This document shows positions 25,251 to 33,729 of a DNA stretch of 64,000 nt, piece by piece (position 1 is the first letter of the stretch; every line of letters starts with the position of its first letter). The notes below the pieces were generated by a model. The model was not told the origin of the DNA, did not search any database, and saw only the letters and a list, made by a program, of their open reading frames with translations. Position numbers and translations under genes: made by a program. Source of the stretch: Paraburkholderia sp. BCC1886. GTDB taxonomy: Bacteria; Pseudomonadota; Gammaproteobacteria; Burkholderiales; Burkholderiaceae. The stretch spans positions 310,001 to 374,000 of the forward strand of contig NZ_CAAJGK010000096.1 of NCBI RefSeq assembly GCF_900996245.1, read 5' to 3'.

Positions 25251-25922
25251 TCAGAAGCGGTAGCTCACGCCCACCTGCACGACCGGATAAGCCTTGAAGC
25301 GCTGCACCTTGTCGTTGATGTACTGCTCCTGCTGATCGATGTTCGCCTGGGTGGTGAACATCGAATAGATCGCGGGAATGCTGTAGGCCGTGTGCGGGCG
25401 GCCGAATGCGACGCCGAGGTCGAAGGTCATGCCGAAGCCTTTCGAGACCGGCTTGTGTCCATAACCGATGCCGATGTAAGGCATCACCCGCGGCAGGGTC
25501 GCGGTGGCGGACGGCGCGTCGCCGACCGCCGGCACGTAGTCGTCGCCGATCTTGTAGTTGCCCTGGCTGTTCGGCACGGCGTGGGCGGTCAAGGTGTCGT
25601 CGTTGATCAGCGCGCCCGCCGTCAGGCGAAAACCGCTCGCCCTGAACGGAAACACGTCCAGATACAACCCGCCTTGCAGCAGCTTGAGGTGGCCGTCGTA
25701 CTGGTTCTCGTTGACGTCGAACGAATGCGACAGGCCGAAGCCCTCGAATTCCGCATGCACGCCCGCCCACGAGTTCAGCGAGTACGCCGCGCCAATGCCG
25801 GCGCCGAGCGTGCCGCCGTGCACATACACTTCCTGCGCCTGAACGGTGCCCGCCGTCACCGTCGATAGTGCCAATGCAAGGGCCGCCGCCCTCGCCGTCC
25901 TGTGAATTACCTTGTTCACCAC
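25251..25922 (-). CDS. putative outer-membrane beta-barrel protein
   Basis: A 223-residue exported protein. A signal peptide runs to about residue 30 (TVQA-QEV). The mature part alternates polar and hydrophobic residues (VYVHGGTLGAGIGAAYSLNSW, VMPYIGIGYGH) and ends VGVSYRF, the terminal Phe used for outer-membrane assembly. The size suits an 8-strand OmpW-like barrel, but family membership is not certain. It starts at GTG 25922 after GGGGATGGC; an adjacent GTG codon makes the exact start ambiguous by one residue. It has its own strong terminator and appears monocistronic. Confidence 0.7.
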   Translation of the reverse strand: MVNKVIHRTARAAALALALSTVTAGTVQAQEVYVHGGTLGAGIGAAYSLNSWAGVHAEFEGFGLSHSFDVNENQYDGHLKLLQGGLYLDVFPFRASGFRLTAGALINDDTLTAHAVPNSQGNYKIGDDYVPAVGDAPSATATLPRVMPYIGIGYGHKPVSKGFGMTFDLGVAFGRPHTAYSIPAIYSMFTTQANIDQQEQYINDKVQRFKAYPVVQVGVSYRF

Positions 25923-26316
25923 GCCATCCCCTGACTTGAAAACGTTTGCATGCCGGCGACTTTAAAGTGCGACGAAATGGTTCAAATCCAGGAGAAGCGG
26001 GGGTTTTGGGCGGGTTATCTCGCTCAAGTTTTACGTTTCGCGGCATTCGGAACAATTGACTTGCCGTCTTCAGGCAATCGGACCCCGGATTTTCTTTTGT
26101 CTGAAGGATTAGCGGCTTTTTAAGCGCCTGTTCGAGCGATTGGCCGAAGTCAGTCGCTTCGATAATGACCGTCGGGATCGACCCGTCCTGTCCGTTTGAG
26201 AGGCGGCGGGCGAGCGGGATATTTCCCTTCAAACATAAAAAGGCGCCTCGAGCGCCGCGTATTTCGCGAATGTCGCCCGCGTAGGCGCGACGGCAGTCTG
26301 AAAATCGGGGATTTCA
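25923..26316. other. 394-bp intergenic region between divergent genes
   Basis: This stretch is less GC-rich than its surroundings. It holds the upstream regions of the leftward barrel-protein gene and the rightward lipoprotein gene. I see no RNA gene, repeat or clear operator in it. Confidence 0.5.
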
Positions 26317-27414
26317 ATGTCTGGGTCATATAAGTCACGCCCGTCCAGCGTCGCGGCAATCGCCGCCATCATCGCCGCGAGCTGCCTCGCGAGCGCGTGC
26401 GGCGGCGGTGGATCGAGCAGCACGATAACCGTGAGCAACAGCGTCAGCGTGCTGAAGCTGTCTTCGGCGGTGCAGAGCGAGCATGTTGCGGAGTATGCGG
26501 GCGGGTTCGCGGTGGTGTCGGGACCCGGTATCGCGGCGATTTACACGGCGGCCGTGCAGCCGCTGTTACGCGGAGTCGGGAGTGGCACTAGCAGCACGGG
26601 CGGCACGAGCAGTACAGGCGGCACGAGCAGTACAGGCGGCACCGCAACAGCGTGCCCGGCGGGTGGCACGCTTTCCATCGCCGTGCAGAACCCCGGCGTA
26701 AGCAACCTGGCGGACGGTTCGACCGGCGCGCTGCAAACCGGCGAAAGCGTGACGATCGGCTTTGCGCAGTGTGCCGGCAAGCTGAAGGCGCCCGGCATCG
26801 CCGATGACGCTCCGATCAACGGCTCGGTGAACGTGCAGGTTCGGAGCACGACGGGTCTGGTGGGCAGCACGACGAGCGACTGGTCGTATAGCGCGGTCGA
26901 AACGGCGCAGGCGTTGACGTTGACGTCCCCCGGCGGCACCACCGTAATCGACGGAACCGTGGGCTACACGACGACATACGAAGCCAGCACCGGCGTGACC
27001 ACAACCACGGCGAGCACCGCGAGCACGACCACGACCGGCGCCGCCTCGGCGATCAGCTTGCATCGTACGCAGACGGCGGCTTCAGGCGTGCTGAGCGGCG
27101 ATATCGCGATCGCTTCGTTCGAATACACGCGCGTGCGCGGCGGCACGCCGCTCACGGATACCTTGACGGCCAGCGGCTCGATCAGCGTGAGTACGGCGGA
27201 TGCGGTGCTCGACTTCAGCATGACGACACCGACGCCCGTGACGATCAGCAAAGGCGACCTGCAGGGCGGTGTGCTTCAGTTGACGACCGGCGATACGGTC
27301 GAAACGGTCACGTTGTCGGGCGAGTCGACCTTCGACATCTCGGTGAGCGCGAACGGTCAGACGGGCAGCTACACGGAGGACTCGGGCGATTTCCGCTCGC
27401 TGATCGGGGGATAG
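26317..27414 (+). CDS. low-complexity lipoprotein of unknown function
   Basis: A 365-residue lipoprotein precursor. The lipobox CLASAC with acceptor Cys at about residue 28 is followed by a run of Gly and Ser. A linker of three SSTGGT repeats (about residues 90-110) separates a short N-terminal region from a Thr/Ser/Gly-rich C-terminal region that looks beta-rich. No known domain was recognised. ATG 26317 follows GGGGATTTCA. It stands alone between a divergent barrel gene and the convergent YceI gene. The Ser/Thr/Gly bias resembles surface-exposed or secreted lipoproteins, but no function is claimed. Confidence 0.7.
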   Translation: MSGSYKSRPSSVAAIAAIIAASCLASACGGGGSSSTITVSNSVSVLKLSSAVQSEHVAEYAGGFAVVSGPGIAAIYTAAVQPLLRGVGSGTSSTGGTSSTGGTSSTGGTATACPAGGTLSIAVQNPGVSNLADGSTGALQTGESVTIGFAQCAGKLKAPGIADDAPINGSVNVQVRSTTGLVGSTTSDWSYSAVETAQALTLTSPGGTTVIDGTVGYTTTYEASTGVTTTTASTASTTTTGAASAISLHRTQTAASGVLSGDIAIASFEYTRVRGGTPLTDTLTASGSISVSTADAVLDFSMTTPTPVTISKGDLQGGVLQLTTGDTVETVTLSGESTFDISVSANGQTGSYTEDSGDFRSLIGG

Positions 27415-27512
27415 AAATAAAGCGGGGAAAAACGAGGCGGCGGCCCGCGCCGTGAACGACAGCAAAGCCGCCCGAAAAGCGCAGGCCGCAGCGCGGCATG
27501 CGCGTTCCCAAC

Positions 27513-28091
27513 TTACTGCTTGATGCCTTCGGCCTGAATATGCAGCGTGGTCTTCATCTTGAAGCCATACGTCTTGCCGAAGTCGACACCGAAATCGTCG
27601 CGATTGAAGGTGCCGGTCGATTCCGTGCCGCACACTTCACGCTTGAGCATCGGGTTCGTGAAGCACTTGAACGACTCGATCTTCAGGTTGAGCGGCTTGG
27701 TGACGCCATGCAGCGTCAGTTCGCCGATCACTTCCACCGGCTTGTCGCCCTTGAAGCGGATTTGCGTGCCCTTGTAGGTCGCGGTCGGGTACTTGGTTGC
27801 ATCGAAGAACTTGTCCGTGACGAGTTCGGCGTCGAGCTTGTCGTTGCCGATATCCACCGAGCTCATGTCGATCGTTACGTCCACCGTGCCGGTCTTCGCC
27901 GCACGATCCAGCACGACGGTGCCGCTGCTCTTCTTGAACTTGCCGCGCCAGATCGACACGCCGCCGAAGTGATCGGTCTCGAAGCTCGGGTACGTGTGGG
28001 TCGGATCGAGTTGATACGTGTCGGCGGCCATGGCGTTGACCGACAGAGCCGTAGCGAGCACGCCGGCGGCAAACAGGAATTGCTTTTTCAA
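27513..28091 (-). CDS. YceI-family periplasmic protein (copy A)
   Basis: A 192-residue exported lipocalin-like protein of the YceI family, which binds long polyprenyl or amide ligands. The TTG start at 28091 is chosen because GGAGAA lies just before it and it begins the signal peptide (LKKQFLFAAG, cut at AMA-ADT). YceI landmarks are visible: YQLDPTHTYPSFETDHFGG, VTIDMSSVDIGN and ELTLHGVTKPL. It follows the second YceI gene by 77 bp in a run cytochrome b561, YceI, YceI, a grouping often seen in proteobacteria. The likely role is quinone or isoprenoid handling near the membrane. Confidence 0.9.
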   Translation of the reverse strand: MKKQFLFAAGVLATALSVNAMAADTYQLDPTHTYPSFETDHFGGVSIWRGKFKKSSGTVVLDRAAKTGTVDVTIDMSSVDIGNDKLDAELVTDKFFDATKYPTATYKGTQIRFKGDKPVEVIGELTLHGVTKPLNLKIESFKCFTNPMLKREVCGTESTGTFNRDDFGVDFGKTYGFKMKTTLHIQAEGIKQ

Positions 28092-28168
28092 GGTGATTCT
28101 CCAGATTTCAGAAAGAGAGGGAACGCGGTTGCGTGTCGGGAGTTGCGAATCGGAATCGGCGTTCGGGA

Positions 28169-28726
28169 TTACTTCGACGAGACGAGGTGAAACTTGATGA
28201 CGACTTCGTCGGCGACGACCGACGTGTCTTTCCATTCACCCGTACCGACATCGAATTGCGAACGCTTGATCGGCAGAGTGCCGTCGAACGTTTGCGTGGC
28301 GCCCTGGCTTGCAATCGTCACCGGCACGACGACGACCTGCGATTTGCCCTTGATGGTCAGCTTGCCGGTGATCTTGTACTGGTTGCCGCCGGCGGGCGCG
28401 ATGCCGCTCGACACGAAGGTGGCGCTCGGATAGGTCGCGCTGTCGAACCATTCCTTGCCTTGCGCCTGCTTGTTGTAGTCGGCGGCGCCGAGGTCGTAGC
28501 TGCCGGTGTCGATCGACACGTTGGCGCTGCCGGCCGTCGGTTTGGCCGGATCGAACGTGAGTTGCGCCGAGAACTTCCTGAACTTGCCGTCGACCGGCAC
28601 GTTCATCTGTTTCGTGGTGGCGACGACGGTGCTTTTCGCCATGTCGATACCGGCGTGCGCGAGGTTGGCGCCGAACAGCGTCAGGGCGGCAACGCCGGCG
28701 AGAACGGAGTGATGGAAGTTTTTCAT
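28169..28726 (-). CDS. YceI-family periplasmic protein (copy B)
   Basis: A 185-residue exported YceI-family protein with a signal peptide ending LAHA-GID. It is divergent from copy A, though the pattern of paired beta strands and the KLTIKGKSQVVVVPV segment matches. The start at 28726 (MKNFHH) is chosen over ATG 28738 because AGGA lies upstream and the signal peptide then has normal length. It lies between cytochrome b561 (103 bp upstream) and YceI copy A. Two different YceI proteins beside one b561 suggest they act with that cytochrome; the ligand is unknown. Confidence 0.88.
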   Translation of the reverse strand: MKNFHHSVLAGVAALTLFGANLAHAGIDMAKSTVVATTKQMNVPVDGKFRKFSAQLTFDPAKPTAGSANVSIDTGSYDLGAADYNKQAQGKEWFDSATYPSATFVSSGIAPAGGNQYKITGKLTIKGKSQVVVVPVTIASQGATQTFDGTLPIKRSQFDVGTGEWKDTSVVADEVVIKFHLVSSK

Positions 28727-28829
28727 GGTGGTACGCATCCTATCGAACCGGCGTGCACCGATTGCACGCCGTCTGGAATTTGATTGCCAACCGCAGGTAG
28801 CCAATCGCTTTTTTATCTGAATCGAGCTG

Positions 28830-29384
28830 TCACTTCGGGAACGGCAACATCCGGCCGAGCAGTCCGTCCCGGTCGATGAACTGGTGCTTGAGCGCGGCGA
28901 GCACGTGCAGGATCACCAGCACCAGCAGCGTGTAGTTCAGCCAGATATGCACGCTGCGCAGAACGACCTTGAGCGCATCGTCCGGGCCGATCAGCGTGGG
29001 CAGCGGCACGATGCCCAGATACACCACCTGGATGCCGGCCGCCGAACTGTACAGATATCCCGTGACAGGAATCGCCAGCATCAGCAGATACAGCAGGCCG
29101 TGCACTGCATGCGCCGCGCCCTTCTGCCACAAGGGCGTACCGTTCGCGAGCGGCGGCGCGCGATGCCCGGCGCGCCACAGCACCCGCAGCACGGCCAGCG
29201 CGAACACGGTGACGCCAATCCATTTGTGCCACGAGAAATACTTCAGCTTGGTCGGCGTGAAGCCGGGGATATCGGTCATGATCCAGCCGATATAGAAGCC
29301 GCAGACGATCAGCACGGCAATCAGCCAGTGCAGCGCGATGGCGGGTCCGCTGTAGCTGTCGGGAGCGGCAGGGCGATAGGTCAT
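28830..29384 (-). CDS. cytochrome b561
   Basis: A 184-residue membrane cytochrome with four predicted transmembrane helices. The candidate haem-ligand histidines are His19 (IALHWLIAV), His53 (SWHKWIG), His92/His95 (AHAVHGLLY) and His146/His160. It probably shuttles electrons between the ubiquinone pool and a periplasmic acceptor. It is the first gene of a leftward unit with two YceI genes. Confidence 0.92.
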   Translation of the reverse strand: MTYRPAAPDSYSGPAIALHWLIAVLIVCGFYIGWIMTDIPGFTPTKLKYFSWHKWIGVTVFALAVLRVLWRAGHRAPPLANGTPLWQKGAAHAVHGLLYLLMLAIPVTGYLYSSAAGIQVVYLGIVPLPTLIGPDDALKVVLRSVHIWLNYTLLVLVILHVLAALKHQFIDRDGLLGRMLPFPK

Positions 29385-29604
29385 GCGTTCGTACTCTCGG
29401 GTCGTCGCGCTTGGTGGGGCTCAAGCTGCATGTGATTGCGGATGGTAGGGACGTCGATGAAAACTGACTAGGCGGGCACGGGAGAACAGATCGTTGTCGC
29501 CGTGACGCTAATGGGGTGCAAATATAGCGCAAACGGCTGACCGTCCGGTTACGGCGTCTGCGGATCGGGGTCGGGGCGCGCAACTTGCTGGGAGCTGCCG
29601 GCGC

Positions 29605-29664
29605 CGGTTGCACGCGCCGTTGCACACGCCGTTGCACGCGCCGTTGCACACGCCGTTGCACACG
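29605..29664 (+). repeat. five 12-bp repeats (CCGTTGCACACG)
   Basis: Five contiguous units fill 29605-29664: units 2, 4 and 5 read CCGTTGCACACG and units 1 and 3 vary at one or two bases. The array lies upstream of the permease start. If translated in the permease frame it would encode CTRR repeats, which is unlike a coding N-terminus. Confidence 0.85.
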
Positions 29665-29749
29665 CGGGTTGCCCGCCTTCCGTTTTTCATCAGGTATGCT
29701 GCGCACCGACGCCGCTTACTCGCCATTCAATTTCCGGAGCAACTCGCCT

Positions 29750-31000
29750 TTGAATCCGATCTATCTTGCCTGGGGTATCGCCGCGCTCGCGACGGCTGGC
29801 GTCATCACGCGGCCGTTCAAGTGGCCGGAGGCCATCTGGGCCGTGGCAGGCGCGCTGCTGCTGGTCGTACTCGGCCTGTTGCCGCTGCCGCTCGCGTTCG
29901 AAGCGATCGGCAAAGGCACCGACGTCTATCTGTTCCTGTCCGGCATGATGCTGCTCTCCGAGGTCGGGCGCCGCGAAGGTCTGTTCGACTGGGTCGCCGT
30001 GCTGGCTGTCAATCATGCGAAAGGCTCACCGCGCAAGCTGTTCCTGCTGGTGTATCTGGTCGGCGTGGTCATCACGGCCTTTCTGTCCAACGACGCCGCC
30101 GCGGTCGTGCTCACGCCGGCCGTCTTCGCCGCCGCCAAAAAAGCCCGCACGCCGGCCTTGCCGCTGCTGTTCGTCTGCGCGTTCATCGCCAACGCGGCGA
30201 GCTTCGTACTGCCCATTTCGAATCCCGCCAACATCGTCCTGTACGGCAATCACACGCCCGCGCTCGGCGCGTGGCTGATGCGCTTCACGCTGCCCTCGCT
30301 GCTGTCGATCGTCGCCACCTACGCGGCGCTGCGCTGGACCCAGCGCGATGCGCTCGCCGGCACCTGCGAAGCCAACCTCGAGCCGCTGACCCTGTCCGCG
30401 AGCGGCCGTGTCGCGCTGGCCGGCATCGCGGTGACGGCCGTGGTGCTGCTGACCGTGTCCGCGTTCGACATCGAACTCGGCTTGCCTACCGCGATACTCG
30501 GCGCCGCGACCGCGCTGGTCGTGCTCGTCAAGGAACGCAAGTCGCCGCTGCCGATGATCCGCGAAATTTCGTGGAGCGTGCTGCCGCTGGTGGCGGCGCT
30601 GTTCGTGCTGGTGGAGATGCTCGATCACACCGGCGTCATCAAGGCGCTCGCCGCTCTCGTGCAGCGCGCCGCGCAACACGACGAGATGGGAGCGGCCGCG
30701 TGGGCCGGCGGCATCATCGGCTTCGGCAGCAATCTGATGAACAATCTGCCGGCGGGTCTGATCGCCAGTTCGACGGTGATGCAGGCGCACAGTCCCGAGC
30801 GCGTGATCGACGCACTGCTGATCGGCGTCGATCTTGGTCCGAACCTGTCGATCACCGGCTCGCTCGCGACTATCCTTTGGCTCAACGCGATTCGCCGCGA
30901 AGGCGAAGACGTGAGTTTCATGAAGTTTCTCAAGGTGGGCGTGGTGGTGATGGTGCCCGCGCTGGTGCTGGCACTGGCGGCGCGCATCCTGACCGGCTAA
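29750..31000 (+). CDS. ArsB/SLC13-type anion permease
   Basis: A permease of about 416 residues with roughly 11-12 membrane segments. It belongs to the ion-transporter superfamily that includes ArsB and the SLC13 carriers (TAFLSNDAAAVVLTPAVFAA and GSNLMNNLPAGLIAS are the two re-entrant-like NDA/NNLP elements). The TTG start at 29750 is chosen because GGAG lies 11 nt upstream and the preceding in-frame sequence contains the 12-bp repeat; ATG 29696 is an alternative. A two-component pair follows 63 bp later and may control it. No arsenic-resistance gene is nearby, so arsenite is not assured as the substrate. Confidence 0.82.
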   Translation: MNPIYLAWGIAALATAGVITRPFKWPEAIWAVAGALLLVVLGLLPLPLAFEAIGKGTDVYLFLSGMMLLSEVGRREGLFDWVAVLAVNHAKGSPRKLFLLVYLVGVVITAFLSNDAAAVVLTPAVFAAAKKARTPALPLLFVCAFIANAASFVLPISNPANIVLYGNHTPALGAWLMRFTLPSLLSIVATYAALRWTQRDALAGTCEANLEPLTLSASGRVALAGIAVTAVVLLTVSAFDIELGLPTAILGAATALVVLVKERKSPLPMIREISWSVLPLVAALFVLVEMLDHTGVIKALAALVQRAAQHDEMGAAAWAGGIIGFGSNLMNNLPAGLIASSTVMQAHSPERVIDALLIGVDLGPNLSITGSLATILWLNAIRREGEDVSFMKFLKVGVVVMVPALVLALAARILTG

Positions 31001-31063
31001 GCGTTTGCCGGACCGAAGCAGCGTCGCCGCTTCGTGTTGAACTGATCGAGGAGTTGCCGCGAG

Positions 31064-31786
31064 ATGGATCGCCCTGCCCGAATCATCGTGCTCGACGATG
31101 AAGCCGAATTGCGCAACATGCTGCAGCGTTTCCTGCGCGGGCACGGTTTCGACGTGCGTATCGCCGAGGACGGCAGACGGCTCGACCGTTATCTGGAGCG
31201 CGAGCCGTTCGACCTGCTGGTGCTCGACCTGATGATCGGCGACGAGGACGGTCTCGCCATCTGTGCGCGGCTGCGTGCACAAGGACAAACCCTGCCCATC
31301 CTGATGCTGACCGCGAAGGGCGATCCGCTCGACCGGGTGGTCGGCCTCGAAACCGGCGCCGACGATTACCTCGCCAAGCCTTTTCTACCGCGCGAACTGG
31401 TGGCGCGAATCAACGCGCTGCTGCGGCGTCAACGCATGGCGTCGGGCGAACCCGGCAGCACCGCGCAGAAGGTGCAGAACGTGCGCTTCGGCGCGTTTAC
31501 ACTCGACCTCACGAAGCAGCAACTCGCCCGCGCGGGCGAGTTGCTGGAGGTGCACTCCGCGCAGATGCTGCTGCTGGTGGCGCTCGCCGCATCGCCGAAC
31601 CGGCCGGTCAGCCGTGACAATCTGCTGGCGCGCGCGCGAGGCCGCGAGCACGACGCGCTCGATCGCAGCATCGACGTGCAGGTGCTGAGGCTGCGGCAGA
31701 TGATCGAGGACGATCCGTCGAAACCGCGCTTCATCAAGACCGTGTGGGGTGTCGGCTATATGCTGGTCGCCGACATCGACGCATGA
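31064..31786 (+). CDS. OmpR-type response regulator
   Basis: A 240-residue response regulator. The receiver domain (1-120) has the acidic pair DD at 11-12, phospho-acceptor Asp55 in LVLDLMIGDEDG and Lys in YLAKPF. The C-terminal winged helix (about 140-238) ends with RFIKTVWGVGYMLV, typical of OmpR/PhoB regulators. It is translationally close to the kinase gene: its stop TGA overlaps an ATG, and three ATG codons in a repeat lead into the kinase start 13 nt later. The target genes are unknown; the permease just upstream is one candidate. Confidence 0.94.
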   Translation: MDRPARIIVLDDEAELRNMLQRFLRGHGFDVRIAEDGRRLDRYLEREPFDLLVLDLMIGDEDGLAICARLRAQGQTLPILMLTAKGDPLDRVVGLETGADDYLAKPFLPRELVARINALLRRQRMASGEPGSTAQKVQNVRFGAFTLDLTKQQLARAGELLEVHSAQMLLLVALAASPNRPVSRDNLLARARGREHDALDRSIDVQVLRLRQMIEDDPSKPRFIKTVWGVGYMLVADIDA

Positions 31787-31804
31787 ACGCATGAACGCAT
31801 GAAC
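31781..31804 (+). repeat. three GCATGAAC units at the regulator/kinase junction
   Basis: Three perfect 8-bp units (31781-31788, 31789-31796, 31797-31804) each contain an ATG. Because 8 is not a multiple of 3, the three ATG codons are in different frames; only the third, at 31799, is in the kinase frame. The first overlaps the regulator stop. Confidence 0.9.
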
Positions 31805-33169
31805 GCACTCAACCGACGCCCGCTGCTGCGACGCTGGCTGCCGCGCACGCTGCTCGCGCGCAACATCGTCCTGCTCATCGCACTCGTGATGCTGAGCCAG
31901 GTGTGCGTGCTGGGTGTGCTGGTGCATTACGTGCAGCGGCCGCGAGTCGATCGTGCGGCGGCGGTGTTCACCACTTACGTGACGACGCTCGACGAGGTGC
32001 TCGCCGCTACGCCGCCTGCGGCTCGCGACGCGTTGACCGCGCGCCTCGACGCGCACTCGCAAGTGCCGGCGCTGGCCTTCCAGTCGCCGCCCACGGGTTG
32101 GCTGCGCGCGTATCGCACGTTGCAGCGCAACCTGTTTCTCGACCGTCTGCGTGCGCATCTGCCGGCCGATATGCCGGTGCAATGGCAGACGGTCGGCGGC
32201 CCGCTTCTGTGGATTCGCCTGCATGCACCGGCCGATGCGCCGCACGCGCCGTGCTGGATCGCCTTGCCGATTCCCGAAGACGCGCAAAACAACGGGCTCG
32301 ACGCCGCCATTCTCGTGTCGCTCGGGTTGGGTGCGCTGGCGGCGCTGACCGGCTATATCCTGCAACGCCATCTGAACCGTCCGCTGCAAGACCTGACACG
32401 GGCCGCGCGCCGCGTCAGCGCGGGCGAACGGCCGGCGCCGCTGCCGACCGACGGTCCGACCGAAATCGCCGAGGTGAGCGGCGCCTTCAACCAGATGACG
32501 CAAGCGCTCCAGCAAGCCGACGCGACCCGCGCGCTAATGCTGGCCGGCATCTCGCACGACATCCGCACGCCGCTCACGAAGCTGCGTCTGGCCATGGCCA
32601 TGGCGATCCCCGAAAGCAGCGACAGCAGCTTCGCGGCGGCCTCCGAGTCTTACCTCGATCAGATCGACACGATCCTGCAGCAGTTCATGGATTACGCGGG
32701 CAGCGGCGAACGCGAGGCGGTCGTGCGCGGCGATCTGAATGCGCTGATCGAACGGCTCGCCGGCGATTTTGCGGGCCTCGGGCATGAGTTCACGCTGTCG
32801 CTCGCGCGTCTGCCCTTGTTCCCATACCGGCCGATCGGCATGATGCGGCTGCTGATGAACCTCATGCAGAACGCGGTCGTGTACAGCGGCACGGGACTGT
32901 CGGTGCGCACGTGGATCGACGGCGTCGGCGCTGGCTCAGCGGTCGTTGTGGCGGTGGGCGATCGGGGGCTCAAGCTGTCGGCGCGGGAACTCGAGCGGCT
33001 GAAGGCGCCGTTTCAGCGTGGCCACAATGCTCGCTCGCAGAGCGGTGGGACGGGGCTGGGTCTGGCGATCGTCGAGCGGATCGCCCGTCTGCATGGCGGC
33101 GGCCTGCAATTCCACGAACGGGAGGGCGGCGGGCTGGAAGTGCGGGTCGTGCTGCCGCTTTTGGGTTGA
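31799..33169 (+). CDS. EnvZ-like sensor histidine kinase
   Basis: A 456-residue membrane kinase. A first membrane helix lies at about 20-40, a periplasmic sensor region at 45-155 and a second helix at about 165-185, followed by a HAMP segment. The H-box has the phospho-acceptor His253 in AGISHDIRTPLTKLRLA. The ATP-binding domain has the N-box LMNLMQNAVVYS and the G2-box SGGTGLGLAIVERI. The G1 region reads VGDRGLKLS, a weak form of DxGPG. It pairs with the regulator just upstream, as EnvZ does with OmpR. The stimulus cannot be read from the sensor domain. Confidence 0.92.
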   Translation: MNALNRRPLLRRWLPRTLLARNIVLLIALVMLSQVCVLGVLVHYVQRPRVDRAAAVFTTYVTTLDEVLAATPPAARDALTARLDAHSQVPALAFQSPPTGWLRAYRTLQRNLFLDRLRAHLPADMPVQWQTVGGPLLWIRLHAPADAPHAPCWIALPIPEDAQNNGLDAAILVSLGLGALAALTGYILQRHLNRPLQDLTRAARRVSAGERPAPLPTDGPTEIAEVSGAFNQMTQALQQADATRALMLAGISHDIRTPLTKLRLAMAMAIPESSDSSFAAASESYLDQIDTILQQFMDYAGSGEREAVVRGDLNALIERLAGDFAGLGHEFTLSLARLPLFPYRPIGMMRLLMNLMQNAVVYSGTGLSVRTWIDGVGAGSAVVVAVGDRGLKLSARELERLKAPFQRGHNARSQSGGTGLGLAIVERIARLHGGGLQFHEREGGGLEVRVVLPLLG

Positions 33170-33188
33170 TGGTGGATTGAACGTAGGT

Positions 33189-33440
33189 TCAGGGTCGATC
33201 GAGCCACGCATCCAGTCCGACGCGAAAGGCCACGCCGGCAATCACCGGCACGGTCATCATCAGGATGATGCCGAAGTTCGGAATCTGGTCGCCATAGGTG
33301 AGCGGTCCATACAGCACGATGACCGACACGATGGCGAACACGACGACACCGACGGCGACCATCAACAGATTGCGCGCCGGCACCGGCAGCTTCTTGCGGC
33401 GTAGCGGAGCGGGCGGAGTGTCGTCGTGTTGAACGGGCAT
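33189..33440 (-). CDS. small two-helix membrane protein
   Basis: An 83-residue protein starting at ATG 33440. It has a basic N-terminal tail (LRRKKLPVPAR) and two hydrophobic segments (about 28-50 and 57-75). The pattern matches small uncharacterised membrane proteins common in Burkholderia. It converges on the kinase gene, 19 bp away, and is divergent from the DUF2252 gene. No function is claimed. In-frame sequence extends upstream but looks non-coding. Confidence 0.6.
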   Translation of the reverse strand: MPVQHDDTPPAPLRRKKLPVPARNLLMVAVGVVVFAIVSVIVLYGPLTYGDQIPNFGIILMMTVPVIAGVAFRVGLDAWLDRP

Positions 33441-33729
33441 GCTGGGTCTCGTGGCTTTGGACAATGTGCGGCGCAACGGTTGGCGCAGGCAGTTGGAACG
33501 GGTGCGGGCGCGCTTATCGCAAACAGATCGCGGCGCGTGATTCGCATCATACCCGGGCGCACACGACGTCCGCACTTTGTGTGGGAGCCCGTGCGCGGCC
33601 CCGGCTCGAACGGGCAGCCGTCTGCTTACACATCGTAAGGCGCGCTTCGTGCTCGGGTTGCAGGAGTTGGCCGTGCCAACCGGCGGCGGCTAAGTCCCGC
33701 AGCACGCCGGATCCGAACACCTTTACCTC

